A DNA stretch of 59,870 nt, taken from assembly GCA_002862785.1 (NCBI GenBank), contig PKDZ01000053.1:1-59870 (forward strand), read 5' to 3'. The position numbers were made by a program, and so were the translations under genes. Positions 34,195-41,007 of this stretch are shown in pieces. The notes under the pieces were generated by a model that saw nothing but the letters and a program-made list of their open reading frames with translations, had not been told where the DNA came from and searched no databases. Each line of letters opens with the position of its first letter. Position 1 is the first letter of the stretch. This DNA is from Flavobacteriales bacterium (GTDB taxonomy: Bacteria > Bacteroidota > Bacteroidia > Flavobacteriales_D > Sanyastnellaceae).

Positions 34195-37100
34195 TCATTC
34201 CGTGCACGGATCACCGAAGCTGATGAGGAATTCGAGGAGGTCGGCGGTCGTCGTGGCACCGTCCTGGTTGAGGTCGGTCGGGCACGGACTCTGCAGGATG
34301 AACTCACAGGAGCCGTCGTCCTGAAGCGCCACGGAATCATAGTTCTCGGCGATGTCGTAGGTGCAACCACCACACCCCTCGAAGACGCAGTCCTCGAGCA
34401 CCGTGATGTTGGCCGTCGGGTCATAGTTGCAGGCCACAGGGACCGTACAACCGGCGATGCAGTCGGTCTCGCCCACCTCAAAATAGACGGGCGCGCTAGG
34501 GGCTCCACCCGACGTGATGCCGCTGGAGGCTCCAAGCAGGGTCCAACCGACCTCGACCGGAATCACACCAGCCGAGACCTCGAGATAATAGCACCCGTCG
34601 GCGAGACAGAAGTTGTCCGTTCCACTCGTCCCCTCGGCCGTGACGGTGAAGCCGATGCTCGGCAAGCCACCTTGGGCGAGCAACAGTCCATCCACGGAGT
34701 AAAGGCTGTACTGGGCCCCGTTCCAACCGTCACCGAAGTCGTCGGTCATCTGGAGCCGGATGCAGAAATCGTAGCAGCAGGAGCCGTCCTCGATGGTGGC
34801 GTCGTTGTCGAAGTTGCATGCTTCCGAATCGGTGCAGCCCGCGCAGGTCTCGTAATCACAGGACCCGTTGTCGGACGTGGCCGTCGCATCGTAGTTGCAG
34901 GCAATCGGATCGATGCAGCCGCACGTGACGCCGCCGAGGGAGAAGTTCACCGAGCCAATGGTACCGGACGTGATCTCACCATCCAACCCGGACAGGCTCC
35001 AGCTGATTTCCTCATCGAAATCACCTCCGCCCACGATCAGGTTGTAGCAGCCCTCGACCAGGCAGAACGTATCGAAGGCCTCGTCGCCTCCAAGGAAGTT
35101 GTCGACGTCCAAGACGTACAGGGCACTGTCGAGCGTACCGCTCAACAACGTGTCACCCATAGCATCCGTCAAGACGTAATCCGCTCCATTCCATCCGTCA
35201 CCGAAGCTGTCGTACATCTCGAGCATCAGCGGAATGCCCTCGTCGAAGCCGGCCGGACAGGTGCACCCGAGGTAGTCACAGGAACCGTCCTCGATGTTGG
35301 CGGCCGAGTCAAAGTTGCACGCCACCGAGTTGGTACACCCCTCCAGGGCGGGCGCGCAATCCAACAGCAGCTCGATCGTGCCGTTGTCGTCGGTCACCGG
35401 GTCACCATCGGCATCCTCAGCGGACACATAGGCATAATAATGGCGTCCGGGCTCAGAGATGAACTGCACCCACGCGTCATCCTGGTCGAAGAATCCGCAG
35501 TTGATGAAGTCGCTCTCCTCGGAGGCGTAAACACCCGGTTCGACCGTCAGGACGCACTCGAACAGGGCGGGAATGCCACCGGCGCACACCGCATCACTCA
35601 CATACAGGTTGAGCTTGGAGTCGATGTTGGAGCCACACAGGCTGAGCGTGTGCAGGTCGCCCGTGCCCTCGAAGGTGAACCACACGCCAGGCCCGGGAAC
35701 GGGATCACAGCCGTTGATCAGGTTGGGGGCACCCAAGTTGGTGGCACCACCCGTCGAGCCGGCCACCGGCACCCCACACTCCATCAAGGTGGCCGTGCCA
35801 CACGTGTTGTTGTCGGGCACCACGTTGAGGTAATCACAGGTGCCGTCGTCCATCGTCGCCGTGGGATCGTAGTTCGGCGCCACGGGGTCCATGCACCCGA
35901 GGTACACACCGTTGGTCACGAACTGATACTGGCCACAGTCCTCAGGGTCCGTCGTGAAGACATAGAAGAGGTAGTCCGTGTTGGGCTGAAGGACGGTGAA
36001 TTGGCTAATCTCGCCGGCACACTGCTCGGAGACCAGGCAACCCACCTGGGCCTCCAGGTCGCCACACTCGCCCACGTCGAAGATGGCGAGACCGATGTTG
36101 GCGGCACTCAAGTTCAACAGGTCGAAGAAGAAGGTCTCGTAGTCGCCGCTGTTGAACTGGAACCACGAACCGTAGCTCGTCTGGAAGCCAGCGAGGAAGC
36201 TGACGTCCACGTTGTCCGGGCTCGTGCAACAGACCGAACCGATGTGCGGCACGCCGTTCTGCAGCTCGAGGGCGGCGGAACAGTCATCGTTGATCGGCGC
36301 CCCGCTTGTGCAATCCACGCACTCGACGGACAGCAGGAATTCGTCACCACTCGTGTACTGGCTGAAGCGGGTGACATGGATGTAGTAATCCTCTCCCTGC
36401 TCCACGTTGAAGGCCACCTCACTCATGAAGCCCTCTGGACAGCCGTCGTCGTTTCCGCCGAGACACTCGAGGTTGTCGAGATCGCCGTCCACGGCCTTGA
36501 ACACGAAGACCTGGGAGTCGAAGAGCGGGTTGCCGGCGGGATTGAAGGCGTCCGTGCCACAGGTGCTCACAACCATCTGCTGGTCGGCCTGGGCGTTGAA
36601 GACATACCACACGCCGGCCGCATTGATGTCCTGACCGGAGCAGGTCGTGCCCACGAGGTCCTCGCCGTCGACCGCGTAGGTCAGCGTGCCGGAAATCTGG
36701 GCGCCGCACTGGACGGCCTGGGCGCTGTAAGCGTAGTTGTTGGAGGGCGGGCACTCACAGGAGCCATCGTCGTCCGTGGCGCTGGGATTGTAGTTGAGAC
36801 AGAAGGGGTCGGTGCAGCCAAGGAAGGTGCAGGACCCCGTCTCGCCGAAGTCGATGCCGTAGCTGCTCACTTCGTCGGTTCCCGTACCGTAGAAGTTGCC
36901 GGCCACATCCTCGAGGTACCATCCGATGTCGTCAGAATCATCTCCCGGGGTGATGTCAAAGAGGTAACATCCCGGGGCGAGACAGACGAGGTCGGTGCCG
37001 GTCGTCAGGTTGTCGCCTTGGTCCGCCTGATCGAGGGTGCCGGTTGCGGCAATGTCCCCATCGAGCTCAGAGATGTAGTAGACCCCGCCATTCCAGCCAT

Positions 37101-38646
37101 CGCCGAAGGCGTCCGTCATGCGAACCTCGAGGATGAGTTCCCCGGCCCCACAATAAATGCAGGTGCCGTCATCGATGGACGCGGTCGGCGTGAAGTTGGT
37201 GGCATTGAAATCCGTACAGCCGTAGCAGGTGAAGTTGCAGAAGCCGCTGTCGAAGATGGCGTTCGGGCTGAAGTTGCAGGCCGTCGGATCGGTACATCCC
37301 ACCGGGCAGCTCACGTCACCGAGCGTGATGCGGTCGGCACCGCTGATGAGTTGGTCTCCGAATTCCGCCTCGTCGAGGGAGCCGGTGTAGACCACCTGCC
37401 CGTCGTAGGTGGAGAAGGTGTAAATGCCATTGTTCCAACCGTCCTGAAAGCTGTCGAACATCTCGAAGTTGTAGCACCCCTCCGGCAGGCAGACCGCGTG
37501 GGTGCCGGCTCCACCGAAGTCGACCACTGTGTTGGTCTCCATGTTGCGGATGTTCCAGCTGATCTCACCGTCCCAGCTTCCGCCGCCAACCTCGAGGAAG
37601 AAGAAGTACTCCTCATAGCAGCAGGTGCCGTCGTCGTAGATGGCGGTGGCGTCGTAGTTCACCGCTCCGCTCTCGGTACATCCGTAGCAGCTGTAGTCAC
37701 AATCCCCGTTGGAAATGGTGGCCGTCTGGTCATAGTTGCAAGCCGTCGGGTCGGTGCAGCCCTGACAGCTGATGTACTCACAGCTCCCGTCGTTGAAGTT
37801 GGCGGTCGGGTCGTAGTTGCAGGCGCCTTCCGTCGTGCACCCCTCGTTGAGACAAGCGGGGTCGCCGACGAAGAAGAACTCCTCAATCGTTCCGCCTGGC
37901 ACCCCGGGGCCTCCCTCGAGAATGACCTGACCATCCCGGATGATTTCCCAGGAGGCCTCCACGGCGAGATTGTCGAAGTCGAGTTGAAGCACGTAACAAT
38001 CGTCCACAAGGCAGAGGTCGAGATCGATGGAGGCTCCATCGGTGAATTCAATGCTGCCCATTTCCATACCGGACAGGTTGCCAACTGCGGCCGAACCGAT
38101 GTTGCCCTGTCCGTCCACCCAGCCGTTCGCAAAGGCGTCATACAGGCGGACCGTCACACACGAATTGTAGCAGCAGGAGCCGTCGTTGAAACCGGCCTCC
38201 GGATCGTAGTTGCACGCCGTCTGGTCCATGCAGCCGGGAATGCCGTCGAGCTCCGTCAGGGAGAAGTTGAAAGCAGCAGCCGGACCAGCCGCCAATTCAC
38301 CCGAGCACGTTCCGCCGCAGATGAAGGGCAGATTGGTGGTGTTGACCTCGAAGCTGATGCCGCCATCGGCACCGGCGTCGAGCAGAATGATCGTGTAGGT
38401 GTCTTCCCCGTAGTCACTCAGGTCGATCGTATAGCTCTGGTTGAACCCGTTGGTGCTCCACAGTCCCCCCTCGCTGATGTTCACGATCTGGCCTTGCGTC
38501 AGGCTCGTCACCGCCACACCGTACTGGGTGGCATAGAAATCAGGATACAGGGTAATGGATTGCGACTGGGCCTGCAGTGCGAAGGCGAAGGCGACAAGCA
38601 GAATCCCCCAAGAGCGCAAGGGACGGCAAGGAAAGCGGAGCTTCAT
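34195..38646 (-). CDS. Giant secreted cysteine-repeat protein with dockerin-like C-terminal tail (paralogue 2)
   Basis: 1483 residues. Signal peptide near the N terminus (WGILLVAFAFALQAQSQS). It has the same architecture as the gene downstream: about 13 cysteine motifs (for example GCTDPTACNYDPTA, GCTDFNATNFTPTA, GCIDPIACNYDATA), several of them back to back. Between them are beta modules with AFGDGWNG/SFGDGWNG and PPC-like domains (GVWYVFNAQADQQMVVSTCG; GVWFTFEGTGDLHTLSLCG). The end, CPTDLNQDGATTTADLL then EFLISFGDPCTE, is nearly the same as in paralogue 1. A canonical Bacteroidota promoter precedes it. Likely an extracellular structural or adhesive protein; the function of either paralogue is unknown to me. 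Confidence 0.75.
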   Translation of the reverse strand: MKLRFPCRPLRSWGILLVAFAFALQAQSQSITLYPDFYATQYGVAVTSLTQGQIVNISEGGLWSTNGFNQSYTIDLSDYGEDTYTIILLDAGADGGISFEVNTTNLPFICGGTCSGELAAGPAAAFNFSLTELDGIPGCMDQTACNYDPEAGFNDGSCCYNSCVTVRLYDAFANGWVDGQGNIGSAAVGNLSGMEMGSIEFTDGASIDLDLCLVDDCYVLQLDFDNLAVEASWEIIRDGQVILEGGPGVPGGTIEEFFFVGDPACLNEGCTTEGACNYDPTANFNDGSCEYISCQGCTDPTACNYDQTATISNGDCDYSCYGCTESGAVNYDATAIYDDGTCCYEEYFFFLEVGGGSWDGEISWNIRNMETNTVVDFGGAGTHAVCLPEGCYNFEMFDSFQDGWNNGIYTFSTYDGQVVYTGSLDEAEFGDQLISGADRITLGDVSCPVGCTDPTACNFSPNAIFDSGFCNFTCYGCTDFNATNFTPTASIDDGTCIYCGAGELILEVRMTDAFGDGWNGGVYYISELDGDIAATGTLDQADQGDNLTTGTDLVCLAPGCYLFDITPGDDSDDIGWYLEDVAGNFYGTGTDEVSSYGIDFGETGSCTFLGCTDPFCLNYNPSATDDDGSCECPPSNNYAYSAQAVQCGAQISGTLTYAVDGEDLVGTTCSGQDINAAGVWYVFNAQADQQMVVSTCGTDAFNPAGNPLFDSQVFVFKAVDGDLDNLECLGGNDDGCPEGFMSEVAFNVEQGEDYYIHVTRFSQYTSGDEFLLSVECVDCTSGAPINDDCSAALELQNGVPHIGSVCCTSPDNVDVSFLAGFQTSYGSWFQFNSGDYETFFFDLLNLSAANIGLAIFDVGECGDLEAQVGCLVSEQCAGEISQFTVLQPNTDYLFYVFTTDPEDCGQYQFVTNGVYLGCMDPVAPNYDPTATMDDGTCDYLNVVPDNNTCGTATLMECGVPVAGSTGGATNLGAPNLINGCDPVPGPGVWFTFEGTGDLHTLSLCGSNIDSKLNLYVSDAVCAGGIPALFECVLTVEPGVYASEESDFINCGFFDQDDAWVQFISEPGRHYYAYVSAEDADGDPVTDDNGTIELLLDCAPALEGCTNSVACNFDSAANIEDGSCDYLGCTCPAGFDEGIPLMLEMYDSFGDGWNGADYVLTDAMGDTLLSGTLDSALYVLDVDNFLGGDEAFDTFCLVEGCYNLIVGGGDFDEEISWSLSGLDGEITSGTIGSVNFSLGGVTCGCIDPIACNYDATATSDNGSCDYETCAGCTDSEACNFDNDATIEDGSCCYDFCIRLQMTDDFGDGWNGAQYSLYSVDGLLLAQGGLPSIGFTVTAEGTSGTDNFCLADGCYYLEVSAGVIPVEVGWTLLGASSGITSGGAPSAPVYFEVGETDCIAGCTVPVACNYDPTANITVLEDCVFEGCGGCTYDIAENYDSVALQDDGSCEFILQSPCPTDLNQDGATTTADLLEFLISFGDPCTE

Positions 38647-38779
38647 GGTTCAGCGTTTGCTAATTCGGTCGTGACCCGGATCGAGGGCATTGGTCGCCAC
38701 TTTACACCCATTGGTCACCCCGAAAGATACAGCGAAAACCGCCTTGCCCCAAATTCTACCAAAGGTTATAATTAAATAC

Positions 38780-38810
38780 CAAACGTAATAAAATGTAGAC
38801 AAAAGACAAA
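38780..38810 (-). promoter_or_regulatory. Canonical Bacteroidota promoter of the second giant gene
   Basis: On the minus strand TTTG (complement of 38807-38810) is followed after exactly 19 bases by TACGTTTG (complement of 38780-38787). That is the textbook TTTG-N19-TAnnTTTG arrangement. The predicted leader to the ATG at 38646 is about 130 bases. The whole block 38750-38830 is markedly AT-rich. Confidence 0.7.
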
Positions 38811-38851
38811 AAATACCGTTTGATTTTGTCTTCGACCCGTCTGCAAGACCC

Positions 38852-39346
38852 TCAGGACCACATCTCGGCATGCCAGCTTTCGTCGAAAGCACTCACGAGC
38901 GTCCCCTTCTCCGAACGAGCGTCTGCCACAGTCTGCGCCAGCGGATCCACCACCTCGGTCGCCCCGTGGACCACCCCGGCCTTGCGCAGGGCCCAGAACT
39001 CCGCAGTGCGCGTGAACTGCCATGCCTCCTCCCCCGGCTGTCTCCACACCACCTGGTGCCGGTCGAACCAATCCACCCCGAGCGCCTCGCCCTGTGCCCG
39101 CACAAAGCCCACGAGCTTGTCGATGCTGCACCCGGTCGCCCCAGCTTGCCGCTCGTCCAGCCCGACCACGAGCACCCGGTCATACAGGATGCATCCGGCC
39201 GCCGTCAAGGCCGCCCCATGGGCCGCCCATCCATCGAGAAATCCGGAGAGCGCCTCGAGCACCGCCTCCTGCTCACCGGCCGTCAAATCGCGGTCCGCGG
39301 TGTGCACCCACAGCCGGGCATGGTCCGGCAACTCGTGAAACGTCAT
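38852..39346 (-). CDS. Conserved Bacteroidota protein of about 160 residues
   Basis: 164 residues, no signal peptide or membrane segment. It resembles a family in flavobacterial genomes often labelled 'ABC transporter ATPase', a label with no support here: no Walker A, signature or Walker B motif is present. Visible features are an acidic start (PDHARLWVHTADRDL), a central VDWFDRHQVVWRQPGEEAW and a C-terminal WHAEMWS. It follows the exosortase-associated gene by nine bases and is probably the last gene of that transcript. Function unknown. Confidence 0.6.
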   Translation of the reverse strand: MTFHELPDHARLWVHTADRDLTAGEQEAVLEALSGFLDGWAAHGAALTAAGCILYDRVLVVGLDERQAGATGCSIDKLVGFVRAQGEALGVDWFDRHQVVWRQPGEEAWQFTRTAEFWALRKAGVVHGATEVVDPLAQTVADARSEKGTLVSAFDESWHAEMWS

Positions 39347-39355
39347 GCCGTGAAA

Positions 39356-40003
39356 TTAGCGTTGTCCGGCCATCGCCCGCTCCCGCAACCACGGCAACAG
39401 CACCAGCATCAAAGACGGCATCGGCGATTGCAAGAAGCCCAACACTTCCCGGGCCACATTGTACCCCGCCTCCTCGGCTCCAGCCTGTCCGTCCACAAAC
39501 CAGAAGCCCGCGGTCAACAATCCAGCCGAAACATAAATGAGCAACAACTCCTTCCATCGGTCGGCCACCCCGGCCGCCCTCAGGAACAGCGCATCTAAGC
39601 AGAAAAAGCACAGCACGATGGCCGCCATAAGCGCCCATTTGGCCCGCGTCATCTCCTCCCGGCCCCAGCCGTGAAACACCTCATAGGTGTCTCGGGTGTA
39701 GGCTAAGTTGGTCCGGCACAGCGGCGCATAGCCATCCCACCAGCCCTTGCGCTTCTCGATCATGCAGGCGCGGTTCCATTCGCATTCCTCGTGCCCGAAA
39801 TCGTAGAAATCCGCATAGCGGTCTCCCACGGACATGTAATGGTTGAGCTTGACCTTGGTGTCTTCCTGGACATAGCCAAAGCCAAGCATGGCCGCGAGCA
39901 CCAGCGCCCACCACGGCCGCTTCCACGGCAACAGCGGCTTGCCCGCCGCAGCTCCTCCGCGCCCTCCAGCACCTCCGATTGGTCCAGCTCCTACCCCGCT
40001 CAT
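39356..40003 (-). CDS. Exosortase-associated membrane protein (inferred from position)
   Basis: 215 residues from the ATG at 40003, whose codon overlaps the exosortase stop. Gly-rich cytoplasmic start, then a membrane segment (WWALVLAAMLGFGYV). Next comes an exported loop with paired cysteines and aromatic residues (CEWNRACMIEKRKGWWDGYAPLCRTN), and two or three further membrane helices (WALMAAIVLCFFCLDALFL, LLLIYVSAGLLTAGFWFV). Flavobacterial exosortase loci commonly carry a small membrane protein right after the sortase; this gene fills that slot, but I cannot assign the named family with certainty. The extracellular cysteine loop may touch the cysteine-rich substrate. Confidence 0.55.
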   Translation of the reverse strand: MSGVGAGPIGGAGGRGGAAAGKPLLPWKRPWWALVLAAMLGFGYVQEDTKVKLNHYMSVGDRYADFYDFGHEECEWNRACMIEKRKGWWDGYAPLCRTNLAYTRDTYEVFHGWGREEMTRAKWALMAAIVLCFFCLDALFLRAAGVADRWKELLLIYVSAGLLTAGFWFVDGQAGAEEAGYNVAREVLGFLQSPMPSLMLVLLPWLRERAMAGQR

Positions 40004-40545
40004 GCCGCTGCATTTTTGGGCCCGCCATGTCCAGTCGCCTGACTGAACCGCGTCGCCCAGAGGTACCACAGCCAGAAGATGAAGCCGTACACCAACACCG
40101 TCCACGTGTAGTCGTGATTGAATTTGAGCGACTGCGGCCGATTGAACTGGATGATGACCAGGCTCACCACTCGCACCAGGTTAGCCAAGTGGATCAGCAC
40201 AATACCCGCTGGAATGAACCACAGCTTGCGTCGCGCCGGACCGGGAAAAGCGAGAATGAAGACAGTGAAGAGGGCAAACAACACAAGCCCATCACACGGC
40301 GCCCCAATCTGCAGAAGCCCCACACTGTCCGCGATGCCAATCTGCCACCGCAGCTCGGACGTGCTCACTTCATAAAGCCCGTAGCCAAGAGCGCGCAACA
40401 CCCATTCCGACGACAGCACCATCGAGTGGATCAGGTACTCATCGAGGAGCGTCTGGTCCTTTAGGAAATACTGATAGGCCACATACCACGCGAGGTATCC
40501 CACGAAGCCCAGTCCCAGAAATCGAATGAGATCGCGGTCCACCAC
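40000..40545 (-). CDS. Exosortase/archaeosortase family protease-transpeptidase
   Basis: 181 residues, GTG start, about five membrane helices. The three catalytic residues of the family are present and in order: Cys84 in GAPCDGL, Arg125 in ANLVRVV and His144 in FNHDYTW. Exosortases cut a C-terminal signal in the membrane and pass the protein on to an acceptor, usually in species making exopolysaccharide. The gene lies eight bases downstream of a protein ending in a matching C-terminal signal. It is opposite an EPS tyrosine-kinase gene. The small size is that of the Bacteroidota single-domain types (XrtF/XrtX-like) without a fused EpsI domain. Confidence 0.87.
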   Translation of the reverse strand: MVDRDLIRFLGLGFVGYLAWYVAYQYFLKDQTLLDEYLIHSMVLSSEWVLRALGYGLYEVSTSELRWQIGIADSVGLLQIGAPCDGLVLFALFTVFILAFPGPARRKLWFIPAGIVLIHLANLVRVVSLVIIQFNRPQSLKFNHDYTWTVLVYGFIFWLWYLWATRFSQATGHGGPKNAAA

Positions 40546-40553
40546 TCAGACGC

Positions 40554-40943
40554 TCAACCGCGCTCCAACTCGAGCTCCTCCTTCCGGCGCCGGATGCCAA
40601 TCACCCCAATGCCAAGCCCCCCAGCAATCAGGAAGCCCACCCCCCCATCAATCGGAATGCAACCCCCAGGTCCAAAGGTGGTTTCTGATTCATCCGTCAC
40701 CACGCCCTCCGTGTTGTTCTGATAAAACGTCATACAAGGGTCTTGCCCCAGGCCGCCACAAACTCCCGCTCCACTCGAATTGCAATCTGCTGGTTCAAAA
40801 CAGGTGGGATTACTCGAACAACTTGCAATGTCAGCGCAGAAAGCACACGTGCAATCACAACAACAATCCTGGGCCAAGGATGTCGTCGTAAACGAAAGAA
40901 CCGAGACCATTAAACCTGCCCGCAAAACACGCGTCATGAACAT
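40554..40943 (-). CDS. Cysteine-rich exported protein with PID-CTERM-like sorting signal
   Basis: 129 residues. Signal peptide (VLRAGLMVSVLSFTTTSLAQ), then a mature region with 12 cysteines, ten of them between residues 27 and 62 (starting CCCDCTCAFC), and a Ser/Thr/Glu stretch. The C terminus has the tripartite exosortase signal: PIDGG (97-101), a membrane helix (VGFLIAGGLGIGVIGI), and a basic cluster RRRK, then a short acidic tail. Similar PIDGG-type tails are called PID-CTERM in Bacteroidota. It is the first gene of the exosortase unit and probably its dedicated substrate. ATG at 40943; a second ATG at 40937 is possible. The upstream -7-like TAACTTTC ends four bases before the ATG. Confidence 0.8.
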   Translation of the reverse strand: MFMTRVLRAGLMVSVLSFTTTSLAQDCCCDCTCAFCADIASCSSNPTCFEPADCNSSGAGVCGGLGQDPCMTFYQNNTEGVVTDESETTFGPGGCIPIDGGVGFLIAGGLGIGVIGIRRRKEELELERG

Positions 40944-40978
40944 TCTTGAAAGTTAAGTCGTGCGATTCGCTTTCAAGA
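40944..40978. promoter_or_regulatory. Palindromic operator in the divergent exosortase/EPS promoter region
   Basis: TCTTGAAAG (40944-40952) and CTTTCAAGA (40970-40978) are perfect nine-base inverted arms 17 bases apart. On the minus strand the left arm overlaps the -7-like TAACTTTC (40948-40955) of the PID-CTERM gene. The right arm overlaps its -33 position and also the -33 region of the divergent tyrosine-kinase gene. A regulator bound here would act on both units. Confidence 0.5.
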
Positions 40979-40995
40979 GGAGGAAAGGGCTTGGG

Positions 40996-41003
40996 TACTT
41001 TTA
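40996..41003 (+). promoter_or_regulatory. -7 element of the EPS tyrosine-kinase gene
   Basis: TACTTTTA matches TAnnTTT(G/A) and ends four bases before the chosen ATG at 41008; TTTC at 40971-40974 lies 21 bases upstream as a possible -33. If correct, the mRNA starts at or next to the ATG (leaderless). Confidence 0.45.
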
Positions 41004-41007
41004 CCCC

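Noticed and set aside
28682-38646. CRISPR array or DNA-level tandem repeat
   Set aside because: Recurrence is at protein level: cysteine modules keep their residues but differ in codons and spacing.
34672-38775. 1367-residue open frame on the plus strand
   Set aside because: It runs antisense across the second giant gene; the opposite frame has a signal peptide, repeats and a conserved tail, while this one is low-complexity and arises from the Cys/Asp/Gly-rich codon pattern and scarcity of stops.
38852-39346. ABC transporter ATPase
   Set aside because: The common database label for such proteins; no Walker A, signature or Walker B motif can be seen.
40960-41007. Earlier GTG start of the tyrosine-kinase gene
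   Set aside because: It would add residues over a good -7 element and palindrome and does not resemble a Wzz N terminus; the ATG at 41008 fits better.
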